This document shows positions 1 through 12,326 of a stretch of DNA of 64,000 bases, piece by piece (position 1 is the stretch's first letter; each line of letters begins with the position of its first letter). The notes beneath the pieces are model-generated. The model did no database searches. It saw only the letters and a program-made list of their open reading frames with translations, and was not told where the DNA came from. This DNA comes from an uncultured Draconibacterium sp. (lineage in GTDB: Bacteria; Bacteroidota; Bacteroidia; Bacteroidales; Prolixibacteraceae). Where the stretch lies: contig NZ_OY781884.1 in the NCBI RefSeq assembly GCF_963677155.1, positions 434,001 through 498,000 of the forward strand. Direction: 5' to 3'. The position numbers were made by a program, and so were the translations under genes.

Positions 1-3000
1 CTGCTGGAGGAAACTGTTTTTAACAATTCCGGTTTCGCGAAAATCGTAGTAGATATTCACGGTAGAAAGTGTTAGTGTATTATTGTCTTCCACAAATCGC
101 GTTGTTGGTCGGGTGTAAGTTTTATCTGTAATTGCCTTGAAGCGGGCAATATCTCCTTCTTGTTTCCACCGGTCGTTAAACACTCTGCGATCCACATTGT
201 AAATAAGATTTGCATTTTCAACCTTGTCAACCAGAGTTGTATTGTAAATCTGGCCGCCCAGGCGGTAGTAAAACGAAATGTTACAGCCAATGTTGGAGAT
301 TTCAGAACTAATTCCCAGGTTTCCGGTTACACTTGGCATACCGTCACCGGCAGCAATCTGGTCTTTAGCATCCCACTCGTAGGTTGTAGTACCATCTTTT
401 TTCAGATAAATCTCTTTTCCATTTTGAGGATCGATTCCCAAAGACTGAACTGCCCAAATGGTGTTGATTGACTGTCCTTCAATGTAACGAACTGAAGGCG
501 TGGTGATATTATCGTAATTATCAGCAGTTTCATCACCACCTTTATTCTCATCCTGCTTATCGTTAAACGCCTTCAAATTATTTGAAATCTTCTGCAGTTT
601 ATTTTTGTTGTGTGCAACCGACATGTAAAAGTTCAGGAAATCGCGGTTTGAACTGCTTTGATAAGCACGTATATTCAGATTTGCTTCCACACCTTTATTC
701 TGAGTTTTACCAAGGTTTGCTCTGTAATAACCAAAACCTGTTGATGACGGTAAAGTAACGTCGGTTAACATGTCTTCGGTATTAGCCACATAATAATCGA
801 ATCGGCCGCTAATACGATTTTTCAATAGTCCAAAATCAAGACCAATACTCTGGTCATATTTCGATTGCCACCTTAAATCGGGGTTGGCCAAACTAACCAG
901 GTAAGAACCAATGTTACCGTAATATACGCTGTTCGTGTAGTAACGAACGGTTGAAAGTGCCTCGTAAGTATTAAATCCCTGCGAACCGGTATACCCCATC
1001 GAAAAACGAAGCTTAAGCAGGTTGACTGCTGAATTATTCTTCAGAAAGGCTTCTTTGTGGATGTTCCACCCGGCACCAAGCGACCAGAATGTTCCCCAAC
1101 GTTTATTGCTACCGTATTCTGATGAACCCGATAAACGGTAGTTGGCATCGAACAGATAGCGTTCGTCATAGGAATAGTTCGCCGATAACAGTGCTCCGGC
1201 CGAATGACTAATGCCTTCGGCACCTGTTGGTTTTTCACCCTCGGCATACTGCGCAGCAAAGATTACGTGATCCATGTGATCGTTCGGAAAGCCCTCTGCA
1301 TCAAGTCGAACCCTATCGTAACTATTGCTGGCAAAGTTTAATTGTCCGTTGGTAAACAAAAGGTGTTTCCCTTTTACAACAGAATAACTCAAGCCCAAAT
1401 CACCGTTAATAAAATGTGTACGTCCATTGGTTTGTGCATAGTTACCTTTTCTCAACACATCGGTATAGTTTAAAAAATCAGTATGCGATGCAGGCTTGAA
1501 TACATCAGAACGGGCTTCTTTCGAGCTGATCCCCAAACGGCCAATTACTTTTAATCCCTGCTGAATGGTCCACTCTCCGTAAAGATTATTTGTAATGTCG
1601 GTATAAGTGGAACGGTCGGTGGTATTTATAGTGGTGTTCCAGATTGGATTTGGTTCGAGTGTTCCGCTATAATCGTACGATTGCACAATGTTTCCGTTCT
1701 CATCATACAAACGGCTGTAAGGATTCATCTGTGCATACAACCCGAAATTTCCATAAGGTGAATTGTTACTTTCGTTGTAGGTAATTGCCAAACGGTTGCG
1801 AAGCAAAAAGTTTTTTTTGCGATAGGTTAATGTAATACCTCCGGCAAAAGTTTCCCGGTCGGAACCTTTCATCGCTCCAGCAACATTATTGTAAAAAAGG
1901 TCAACCCCATATAACATTGTCTTGTCACCTCCATCGATATAAAGCGAATGTTTTTGTCCGATACCGGTGTGTAGCGGTTGTGCCATCCAATCGGTATTAA
2001 CACCGCGCAATACCTCAAGCATCTTATTGCTATAAGTTTTATTTAACGACAACTGGGTTACCGCATTATCCGAAAGGTAAAGACCTGCCAGTCGTTCTGT
2101 TTCCAGTTTTTCAGCAGCGTTTGCCATATCGTAGCTGGTAATATCTGGCATTTCAAGCGAAACACCTCCGTTGTAAGTAATGCGAAGTTTGCCTCCTTCG
2201 GGGCGACGTGTTTCAACTACCACAACTCCGTTAGCTCCTTTCGAACCGTAAATTGCCTTTGCAGTAGCATCCTTTAGCAAGGTAATACTTTCAATCATAT
2301 TGATGTCCAAGTCCTTAACTTTCTCAATACCAGTTTCAAATCCATCTAAAATGAATAGTGGTTGATTCGGATCGTTTTCATACTGACTTTGAAAGTTTTG
2401 CGAAATGGAGCTGGTTCCACGCATTTGGTATGTTGATGTTGCGTTTGGATCTGATCCTGCTGTAAGATTTTCAACCTTTACAAACGAAGGATCGAGATTG
2501 GCCAATCCACTCAATACGTTTTGAGTGCTCATTTTTAACAATTCTTCGCGTTTTATTGAAGTAACAGCGCCGGTATAGGTATTTGCTTTTCTGGTAAAAA
2601 CACCCGTTACAACAACTTCCGACACATCCTGAAGATCTTGCTTCAAGGTAATGTTAATGACCTGACGACCATCTACCGCGATTTCTTGAGAAACAAAACC
2701 GATAAATGAAATTTCCAAAACCGGCTCTCCTTCAAAACTACCTCTTAATGTATAATTCCCATTTTTATCGGTAGTGGTACCAACATTTGTGCCTTTAAGC
2801 CTAATAGTGGCACCTGGCAAAGGCTCGCCAGCTTCATCAACAATCTTTCCTAAAACATTTACGTTATTTTCTTGTCGGGATTGTTCTGATTCATTTTCTC
2901 GTTTTCCGGGCGCCGGTGTTATTACCACCACATTGTTTACCACCTTGTAATCCAAGTCATAGTTCGACAAAACTTTGCTCAGAATTTCCTCAACCGTTGC

Positions 3001-3273
3001 ATTTTTAAAATCAACAGTTACATTTTTAACAACAGCAACTTCTTCGTCGTTATAAACAAACTGAAATTCGCTTTGCTCGCTCAGTTTATCAAAAATAGCA
3101 ACAAGTGTTGTGTTTTCGTCGTACACCGACAGCTTGGTACTCTGCGAGTAAACCGAAGCCATTGTGCTAAAGGAGAAGACCAAGATAAGAATAGCAGTTA
3201 GCCTCATAATCAGAAACAGCTTTTTAACTTCCGAAAATCGCTTCGGAAGATAGATTTCACATCGTTTTTTCAT
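1..3273 (-). CDS. SusC/RagA-family TonB-dependent outer-membrane transporter with STN domain, 3' end outside window
   Basis: Outer-membrane TonB-dependent transporter that imports glycans or other large ligands together with a SusD lipoprotein. I read the frame by hand: ATG at 3271-3273, then open for 1091 codons to base 1 with no stop, so the C-terminus lies outside the window. An N-terminal hydrophobic stretch (about residues 20-42) is followed by a secretin/TonB short N-terminal (STN) domain (about 45-120), a carboxypeptidase-regulatory-like domain (about 138-215), the plug (about 225-340, with the LLKDATAKAIYGSKGANGV motif of the family) and beta-barrel sequence. The STN domain is the signalling domain that contacts FecR-type anti-sigma factors. 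A fecR gene and an ECF sigma gene lie directly upstream on the same strand, so this is very likely a sigma/anti-sigma-controlled Sus-like system. Its SusD partner is expected beyond the left edge. The ligand is unknown. Confidence 0.93.
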   Translation of the reverse strand, partial: MKKRCEIYLPKRFSEVKKLFLIMRLTAILILVFSFSTMASVYSQSTKLSVYDENTTLVAIFDKLSEQSEFQFVYNDEEVAVVKNVTVDFKNATVEEILSKVLSNYDLDYKVVNNVVVITPAPGKRENESEQSRQENNVNVLGKIVDEAGEPLPGATIRLKGTNVGTTTDKNGNYTLRGSFEGEPVLEISFIGFVSQEIAVDGRQVINITLKQDLQDVSEVVVTGVFTRKANTYTGAVTSIKREELLKMSTQNVLSGLANLDPSFVKVENLTAGSDPNATSTYQMRGTSSISQNFQSQYENDPNQPLFILDGFETGIEKVKDLDINMIESITLLKDATAKAIYGSKGANGVVVVETRRPEGGKLRITYNGGVSLEMPDITSYDMANAAEKLETERLAGLYLSDNAVTQLSLNKTYSNKMLEVLRGVNTDWMAQPLHTGIGQKHSLYIDGGDKTMLYGVDLFYNNVAGAMKGSDRETFAGGITLTYRKKNFLLRNRLAITYNESNNSPYGNFGLYAQMNPYSRLYDENGNIVQSYDYSGTLEPNPIWNTTINTTDRSTYTDITNNLYGEWTIQQGLKVIGRLGISSKEARSDVFKPASHTDFLNYTDVLRKGNYAQTNGRTHFINGDLGLSYSVVKGKHLLFTNGQLNFASNSYDRVRLDAEGFPNDHMDHVIFAAQYAEGEKPTGAEGISHSAGALLSANYSYDERYLFDANYRLSGSSEYGSNKRWGTFWSLGAGWNIHKEAFLKNNSAVNLLKLRFSMGYTGSQGFNTYEALSTVRYYTNSVYYGNIGSYLVSLANPDLRWQSKYDQSIGLDFGLLKNRISGRFDYYVANTEDMLTDVTLPSSTGFGYYRANLGKTQNKGVEANLNIRAYQSSSNRDFLNFYMSVAHNKNKLQKISNNLKAFNDKQDENKGGDETADNYDNITTPSVRYIEGQSINTIWAVQSLGIDPQNGKEIYLKKDGTTTYEWDAKDQIAAGDGMPSVTGNLGISSEISNIGCNISFYYRLGGQIYNTTLVDKVENANLIYNVDRRVFNDRWKQEGDIARFKAITDKTYTRPTTRFVEDNNTLTLSTVNIYYDFRETGIVKNSFLQQ

Positions 3274-3458
3274 AGATTTGTAATGTTTAACAATTTGTAT
3301 TAGAAATACTAATGCATTTTCTAACGGGAGATGTGCCAGCATTTCCCGTTTTTCTAAAAACACATATTTTCTTCTTTTTTTCCCTCTTAATTTTTCACGA
3401 AAATATTACGCTATATATTTATCCAGAATTTATAATTCAACAGCAAACCAAGTTTGCA

Positions 3459-4613
3459 TCAACTTTTTTTAACCAGAATTTTTTCTCCTGAAAATTCAAA
3501 TTCAACATTCGTTGTAAGGCTGATTACATCCAGATGTGGATTGATCTCTTCATTTCTTCTTAAATTACCAGTAAAACGACGTTGTTTTAATTCGTCATTT
3601 TCAAACGTCACCGTAACATTATACCAGCGTTCAAAAGTTTTCATTATTTCCTCCAAAGACAAACTCCGAAAAGCGAACATTCCTTTCACCCATGAAGTGT
3701 ACAGTCTGGTATCTACTTGTTTTACCGTTATTTCACTACTTTCTTTTGTTACAACCCCCTGTTCGCCTGGATTTAAAATAGCCTCGGTTAATGAATTTGT
3801 ACGGATGCAAACTTTTCCTTCTACCAATGTAGTTTCGATATTTTCGTATGCTTTTACATTAAACGAAGTACCCAGTACCTCAACCTGTGTTCCTTCAACC
3901 TCTACTATAAATGGGAGCGTTTCGTTTTTAGCAACCTCCAGATAGGCTTCTCCTTTTAAAGCTATTTTGCGCTGATTTCCGTTAAATTTTGCAGGAAATG
4001 TAAGCTCCGATTCTGAATTAAGCCAAATACGTGAGCCATCAGACAATACGAGGTTGTATTCTCCACCTCGCGGAACACGAATGGTATTAATAAGCTCCGA
4101 AATAATATCAGATTTGCTGTAATCGATTGTATCATTTTTTATTTGAATATTGAACCCGGCAGTCAGTGCTAACAACGAATCATTAATTTCCCCGAGTTTT
4201 ACACTCCGGCCATCACCCAGCTCAAGTATTGCTTTGGGCTTTCCGGGTTGAATAACATTTACTTTTGTCAATACCTCTTCGCTGCCAATATTCTTGTGTA
4301 GAAGCTGATAGGTTACAGTTAAAGAGAGAAGAACTAACAGAACAGCCGCATACTTTAAATACGGCTTTATACTGAATGTTTTTCGTTTCTCAAGCTTAGA
4401 ATGAATAACTTTCCAGGCTAAATGTTCGTCAACCTTTGCCGAAAAACGTACTCTTTGTGCATTTTTAAGAAAAACAAGATATTCTGAAAAGATCCTTTTA
4501 TTCCCGGCATCTTCCTCCATCCATGCTTTCAAAATATAATATTCCTGCTCAGTTATATTTCCCTGACTATATTTTGCTATCAGCAGATAAATATTCGAAT
4601 CTGGTTGAATCAT
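3459..4613 (-). CDS. FecR-family anti-sigma factor
   Basis: Inner-membrane anti-sigma factor of 384 residues. The cytoplasmic N-terminal part (about 1-80) should bind the ECF sigma factor, one hydrophobic segment lies near residues 83-103 (KYAAVLLVLLSLTVTYQLL), and the periplasmic part contains the FecR domain (about 180-280, with VPRGGEYNLVLSDGSRIWLN) and a C-terminal DUF4974-type region (about 310-384). It sits between the sigma gene (197 bp upstream) and a SusC with an STN domain (185 bp downstream), the standard order for trans-envelope signalling in this phylum. A TTG two codons upstream of the chosen ATG would also be in frame; ATG at 4613 is preferred. Length and domain order are normal for the family. 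Confidence 0.93.
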   Translation of the reverse strand: MIQPDSNIYLLIAKYSQGNITEQEYYILKAWMEEDAGNKRIFSEYLVFLKNAQRVRFSAKVDEHLAWKVIHSKLEKRKTFSIKPYLKYAAVLLVLLSLTVTYQLLHKNIGSEEVLTKVNVIQPGKPKAILELGDGRSVKLGEINDSLLALTAGFNIQIKNDTIDYSKSDIISELINTIRVPRGGEYNLVLSDGSRIWLNSESELTFPAKFNGNQRKIALKGEAYLEVAKNETLPFIVEVEGTQVEVLGTSFNVKAYENIETTLVEGKVCIRTNSLTEAILNPGEQGVVTKESSEITVKQVDTRLYTSWVKGMFAFRSLSLEEIMKTFERWYNVTVTFENDELKQRRFTGNLRRNEEINPHLDVISLTTNVEFEFSGEKILVKKS

Positions 4614-4816
4614 TCGCAATTATTTTCAATGTAGATGCAACATTTTTGTAATCGGGTGACAAAAAATATTTCTTTTTCACAAAAAAATACAAAATAAAAT
4701 TTCAAATTGAAATCATTAGTCGGATTGGGGTTACACAATGTAAGCGATTCGGAAGTCAGTTATCCGATTGATTTAAACTATCGTTTTGCCGGCTTAAAAT
4801 ATTTATGCGGCATAAT

Positions 4817-5368
4817 TTAGGGCAAGACTAATACGATAAGAACATTTAGATATTCCCGCAGTTTTGACAGCGATCTTGAATACTGTGTCTTTACCGTATT
4901 AACAGATATACCATAACGTTCTGCAACTTCGCTGTATTTCATATTCTCAAATACAATTGCCCTGAAAATTTCTCTTCCTCTTGGTGGCAGTTGCTCAACT
5001 TGTTTGAAAAGAAGATCCTTTAACCCCTTTAATTCATCTTCCGGCAATTCGTCTTCAATCAGACTATGAACATGATTATCAATTTCTTCAAACCTAAATT
5101 TTGATTCTTTCCTAATAGCATACAACGTATTATTTCTAACAGCCCGAAATAAATAGCCTTTTAGGTTGGAATGAATATTATTGTAGCTCCGTGAGTTCCA
5201 GAAATTGATAAACGTATCCTGAACAATGTCTTCGGCCTGTTCAATAGAATCAACGTACTTCAACGCAAAAAGGCACAAGGGTTTATAATACAAATCAAAC
5301 AATTTGCGAAGACTATTCTCATCTCCACTCCTCAGTTTGGTTATGATATCCTGCTCAAAATCTGCCAT
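4817..5368 (-). CDS. RNA polymerase sigma-70 factor, ECF subfamily (FecI-like)
   Basis: Cytoplasmic ECF sigma factor of 183 residues. Region 2 is visible near residues 20-90 (LFDLYYKPLCLFALKYV, then AEDIVQDTFINFWNSR). Region 4 lies near 120-175, with LPPRGREIFRAIVFENMKY and the helix-turn-helix YSEVAERYGISVNTVKTQYS. It is the first gene of a sigma-fecR-susC row and presumably directs transcription of the susC downstream once released by the FecR protein. The Bacteroidota sigma-70 family-1 type fits the length. The final residues are hydrophobic (LIVLVLP), which is a little unusual but not enough to question the call. Confidence 0.93.
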   Translation of the reverse strand: MADFEQDIITKLRSGDENSLRKLFDLYYKPLCLFALKYVDSIEQAEDIVQDTFINFWNSRSYNNIHSNLKGYLFRAVRNNTLYAIRKESKFRFEEIDNHVHSLIEDELPEDELKGLKDLLFKQVEQLPPRGREIFRAIVFENMKYSEVAERYGISVNTVKTQYSRSLSKLREYLNVLIVLVLP

Positions 5369-5647
5369 ATTCCCCTCCCGAAAACATCAAAGATATTGAA
5401 GTTAAATCTCCGTCAATCTGTTCCCGAACGCGCTAAAATATAAAATTCTAACGTGTTCTATGTCAAAATGGCGGATTTCCCCGTTAGACAGTTTGTTTTC
5501 TGTAGAAACTTATTTTTCTCCTTACATTGAAAGGATTGAAGGCTATGCTTGGTTCATATAGTTCTGCGTCTAGATGAATAAAAAAGTCAGAATATACAAA
5601 AAGGATATTACGCTGTTCGTATTTTGTAGTGTTCAGAAAATTTTGAA
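5369..5647. other. Intergenic region, nothing recognised
   Basis: This lies upstream of the ECF sigma gene and downstream of the PLP decarboxylase gene. I found no coding potential, clear hairpin or repeat. The sigma gene promoter should lie here. Confidence 0.5.
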
Positions 5648-6880
5648 TTATCCAGCGGCTTTTAATTCCCTCAGGAATGGTTCTAAATGATCAATGTGTA
5701 CGTGCTCCATAATTACTATTTTGTACCACATGGGGTTTCCGTTATGCTTATCAGGAACGAGACCATATTTATGTGCAAGTTCTTTGTTGATGTGCTTCGC
5801 CCGAATGGTAACAATATTTGATCCTGAATGATGATAAAAACCTACTCCCATTTCCGCTAGTTGATTGCAGAGCCATTTTGAACGGTAATTAAGGATATGA
5901 ATTTTTTCAAACCAATCGTGTGGCCCGTAGGTTTGAAGAATCATCCAAACAGAAATAGCATTAGCACCCGACCGGCTCCCGATAAGCGTTGCATCAAGCC
6001 CGCTTACATACTGTGCTTCGTTGGTAAACACATGATCTATCAAGCCTTTTCGTGCAACAAAAATACCTGTTCCGAAGGGTGCCTGAAGCATTTTGTGCGC
6101 ATCAAGAGTTATCGAACTAACGTACTCATTCTCAAAAGTCATAGTGCTATTACCAGAACTAAAAGGGTAAACAAAACCGCCAAAAGCAGCGTCAATATGT
6201 ATTCTGAAATGAACGCCAGCCACTGTTAAAGCCTCGGTGTACACATTAATGTCGTCTACAGAGCCAAACATAGTTGTCATCATATTAGCCACAACAATAA
6301 AATATTTTTTCCCTTCTGCTATGGCTGATTGAATATGTTTTTCGACTGATTCGCGAGTTATTGCACGATTATCTTCGTCAACAGGTATTGTTACAAGATC
6401 CAGATTCAGTACGTTTCCGGCTTTAGACATTGAATAGTGCGAATCATTTGAGCAAAGAATACACATTTCGTTATAGTTTGCTCCAAATTCTTTTTTAAAT
6501 AAATTACGGTAAATCCAAATGGCCTGAATATTGGCCTCTGTACCTCCCGATGCCACATACCCATCGTACTGATCTTGTTTACATTTAAGAATATCTTCAG
6601 CAACAATACCCAAGAGTTCCTGCTCCAGTTTCTGAGTTCCGGCAAAAAATGGCTCAGATTCTCCCATCGTATGGCAACCAATATGGTTTGGGTTATTGAC
6701 CATTGTTTTCAGAAAAGGCGCATTATTCAGAAAGGTAGCATCTTTGTTAAATACATTTCCATCTAAATGCGATGCCGGAATCCCCAGAATAGAACGTTCG
6801 TGATAATCAACATTCTGATTCAAGCTCTCTTCAATGCGTTCGCTAATCTCATTACGTGTAAGTTTTCGCCAATAATTCAT
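5648..6880 (-). CDS. Pyridoxal-phosphate-dependent decarboxylase (group II, histidine/glutamate/aromatic amino-acid type)
   Basis: Fold-type I PLP enzyme of 410 residues that probably decarboxylates an amino acid; the substrate cannot be read from the sequence. The cofactor motifs are clear: the stacking histidine in SNDSHYSMSKA (His148), the aspartate in HIDAAFGG (Asp230) and the Schiff-base lysine in LDAHKMLQAPFGTG (Lys263). An ATG at 6880 is chosen over an in-frame TTG two codons upstream. No antiporter or tRNA-synthetase-like partner of a decarboxylase acid-resistance system is next to it. It lies downstream of the GH2 gene but is separated by about 250 bp with a terminator-like hairpin, so it is probably its own transcription unit. 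Confidence 0.88.
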   Translation of the reverse strand: MNYWRKLTRNEISERIEESLNQNVDYHERSILGIPASHLDGNVFNKDATFLNNAPFLKTMVNNPNHIGCHTMGESEPFFAGTQKLEQELLGIVAEDILKCKQDQYDGYVASGGTEANIQAIWIYRNLFKKEFGANYNEMCILCSNDSHYSMSKAGNVLNLDLVTIPVDEDNRAITRESVEKHIQSAIAEGKKYFIVVANMMTTMFGSVDDINVYTEALTVAGVHFRIHIDAAFGGFVYPFSSGNSTMTFENEYVSSITLDAHKMLQAPFGTGIFVARKGLIDHVFTNEAQYVSGLDATLIGSRSGANAISVWMILQTYGPHDWFEKIHILNYRSKWLCNQLAEMGVGFYHHSGSNIVTIRAKHINKELAHKYGLVPDKHNGNPMWYKIVIMEHVHIDHLEPFLRELKAAG

Positions 6881-6942
6881 AATCAATTATCAAAATTCAT
6901 TTTAACTGTTTTTACCCCTTATTCTAAGCCATTTGCAATCTC

Positions 6943-6980
6943 AAAAAAAAGGTATCTATTTCAAAATGATACCCTTTTTC
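6943..6980 (-). terminator. Rho-independent terminator-like hairpin
   Basis: On the minus strand a 10-bp stem (AAAGGGTATC pairing with GATACCTTTT, one G-U pair) has an 11-nt loop and is followed by a run of T. It lies about 150 bp beyond the stop of the GH2 gene and upstream of the decarboxylase start, so it would separate the two genes. Confidence 0.6.
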
Positions 6981-7002
6981 TTAATCTATGAAAAAACTGT
7001 AC

Positions 7003-7023
7003 TGTCTTATTATATATAAGACA
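7003..7023. repeat. Short inverted repeat
   Basis: TGTCTTAT and ATAAGACA are perfect inverted arms around a 5-bp TATAT centre, between the GH2 stop and the decarboxylase start. It could be an operator or part of the 3' end of the GH2 transcript. Function unknown. Confidence 0.4.
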
Positions 7024-7133
7024 CCAATTGGAGCAAAGTGGGTGAATAAACCTTGTAAAAAAATTAATAGGCAATAACAGTTTCGTTTAAACAACTACAA
7101 TTAGAAAGTTCATCTGTCAATTTTAGTCAGTTT

Positions 7134-10304
<3,171 letters not shown>

Positions 10305-10456
10305 TTAGGCATCAAAACAAATGTATTATTACTCCTTACGAAACTTCACCCCTTTTGCTCATCAATCAAATCATCAACTAATCCATTTTGTCAAAATGCT
10401 ACGAACAGGCTTAAATAAGCAGTTTCAATATGCACTACCTGGCTTATAAAATCTAT

Positions 10457-11473
10457 TTAGAACTGAACCAGTATCTTCATTATTTTTCCGGGTGCTTCCG
10501 ACCATTCTTTCATTGCAACAGGCGCTTCTTCCGGGCTTACTGTTTTCGAAATCAATAGCTTTTCATCAACCGGGGTACTTTTCAGGTATTTTATTACGGC
10601 TTCAAAATCGGATGGATTGGCATTGCGCGATCCCATTATTTCCAGTTCTTTCTGCACCCAGAGCTTTGTTAAAAATGATACTTCGCTACCAGCATAACCA
10701 ATACAAACTACCCGGCCGGCAAAGGCAACCTCTTCAATTGCTGCTCGGTATGTAACCGGATTTCCGGCAGCTTCGATAACCACGTTTGGGCCATCTCCGT
10801 TTGTAATTTCCTGAAGTTCTTTGTGCAAATCCTTTTCTTTCGAATTAATAATGAAATCGGCTCCCAGTTGCTCAGCTATCTTAAGTTTCACATCGTCAAT
10901 GTCTACAGCAATCACGGTTGCTCCCCGAAGTTTTGCACGAACAATGGCACCGCTACCAATCATCCCGCAACCAAATACCACCACAGTATCAATATCCGTT
11001 ACTTTCCCGTTATCGATGGCGTGAAAACCAACGGTTAGCGGCTCTACCAATGCCAGTTGAACATCCGATAACGCTTCATCTTTTAGTACTTTTTGCCACG
11101 GAACAACAATATATTCGGCCATTGCACCATCGCGCTGCACTCCCAGCGTTTCGTTATAACGGCAGGCATTAAAACGTTTTTGTTTACACGAGGTGCATTG
11201 CCCGCAATTGGTATAAGGCACAACCGTAACACTTTGCCCTTTCTGAAAACCTTCAGGCACTTCATCTCCTGTTTCTTCGATAACTGCCGATATTTCGTGC
11301 CCCGGAATACGCGGATACTTTACCATCGGATTTTTTCCGAGATAAGTACTTAAATCCGAGCCACAGAACCCAACATATTTTATTTTAAGAAGAACATCTC
11401 CTTTTCCCACCTGAGGAATTTCGCGTTCTACAATCTTTACTTCTCCTGGAGTTGTTATTTCTATTGCTTTCAT
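10457..11473 (-). CDS. Zinc-dependent medium-chain alcohol/polyol dehydrogenase
   Basis: NAD(P)-dependent MDR-family dehydrogenase of 338 residues. Catalytic zinc ligands are visible as Cys37 (GFCGSD) and His59-Glu60 (PGHE). The structural zinc site is Cys90, Cys93, Cys96 and Cys104. The Rossmann motif FGCGMIGSGA follows near residue 168. It starts 14 bp after the amidohydrolase gene, within a cluster of mutarotase, aldo/keto reductase and lactonase-like genes. This context suggests oxidation of a 2-keto-3-deoxy sugar acid or a related polyol in oxidative L-fucose or L-rhamnose breakdown. The exact substrate is inference; galactitol or threonine dehydrogenase-like activity cannot be excluded from the sequence alone. 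Confidence 0.88.
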   Translation of the reverse strand: MKAIEITTPGEVKIVEREIPQVGKGDVLLKIKYVGFCGSDLSTYLGKNPMVKYPRIPGHEISAVIEETGDEVPEGFQKGQSVTVVPYTNCGQCTSCKQKRFNACRYNETLGVQRDGAMAEYIVVPWQKVLKDEALSDVQLALVEPLTVGFHAIDNGKVTDIDTVVVFGCGMIGSGAIVRAKLRGATVIAVDIDDVKLKIAEQLGADFIINSKEKDLHKELQEITNGDGPNVVIEAAGNPVTYRAAIEEVAFAGRVVCIGYAGSEVSFLTKLWVQKELEIMGSRNANPSDFEAVIKYLKSTPVDEKLLISKTVSPEEAPVAMKEWSEAPGKIMKILVQF

Positions 11474-11487
11474 CTGTTTTACTGAAA

Positions 11488-12315
11488 TTAAATGTTATAT
11501 ATCCTTTGTGCGTTTTTATACAGAATAAAATCCTGTTCTTCTTTAGAAAAATTCGAAATCGTTTTTTTAACTAATTCCAGCCAGTTAGAATAATTTGTTG
11601 CCACCAGACAAACCGGCCAGTCGGAACCAAATAGCAGGCGCGACGGTCCAAAAGCCTCGAGAATAGTTTCAAAATACGGATTGAGTTGTTCTTCTGTCCA
11701 CAATTTGTAGTCGGCCTCGGTAACCATCCCGCTTATTTTACACGAAACATTTTCGCGCTTAGCCAGCTCCTTTATATTTTTTGCCCAAGGTTCCAATTCA
11801 TTCTTCTTGATTTTTGGTTTGGCAATATGATCGACCACAAACTGCTGCTCAGGATGCTGATCGACAAAACTTATTGTATTGGTCAGTTGATGTTCAAAAA
11901 TCAGAATATCGTATACCAGATTATAGTATTTTAGCAACGAAATTCCCTTATTAAAATCCTTCCCTAAAATGAATTCGGGATCAGGCTCTCCCTGAACAAC
12001 GTGCCGCACTCCTTTCAACCAGGGACTACTTTTATATTCCTCTAATATTTGTTGAATACTTTCATCAGCCAGAGACACCCAGCCAACAACACCTTTTATA
12101 AAGTCGTTTTCGGAAGCCAACTTTAAAAGCCAGTTGGTTTCTTCCAGCGATTGACGCGCCTGCACAGTTACAACACCTTCAACTCCGGTATTAGCCAGCG
12201 TAGCTTGCAAATCGGCGGGCAAAAAAGACTTTCTGATGGCCGCCATTTCATCATCAATCCAATCAAATTCAACCGGATTGTAATTCCATAAATGATGATG
12301 TGTATCTATAATCAT
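11488..12315 (-). CDS. Amidohydrolase-2 family lactonase (L-fuconolactonase / L-rhamnonolactonase-like)
   Basis: Metal-dependent hydrolase of 275 residues with a TIM-barrel fold. The N-terminal metal motif is [12 protein letters not shown], the middle histidine lies in VVDHIAKP, and the C-terminal aspartate is in [10 protein letters not shown]. Family members near sugar dehydrogenases open aldonolactones such as L-fucono-1,5-lactone. It sits 11 bp after the disrupted aldo/keto reductase gene, whose product would make the lactone, and 14 bp before the zinc dehydrogenase gene. The operon position agrees with the second step of non-phosphorylative deoxysugar breakdown. The dehydratase and the final aldolase or hydrolase of that pathway are not in this window. 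Confidence 0.88.
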   Translation of the reverse strand: MIIDTHHHLWNYNPVEFDWIDDEMAAIRKSFLPADLQATLANTGVEGVVTVQARQSLEETNWLLKLASENDFIKGVVGWVSLADESIQQILEEYKSSPWLKGVRHVVQGEPDPEFILGKDFNKGISLLKYYNLVYDILIFEHQLTNTISFVDQHPEQQFVVDHIAKPKIKKNELEPWAKNIKELAKRENVSCKISGMVTEADYKLWTEEQLNPYFETILEAFGPSRLLFGSDWPVCLVATNYSNWLELVKKTISNFSKEEQDFILYKNAQRIYNI

Positions 12316-12326
12316 TACCTTCTATT

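Noticed and set aside
3454-3945. 163-codon plus-strand open frame
   Set aside because: Antisense shadow of the FecR gene; no family resemblance.
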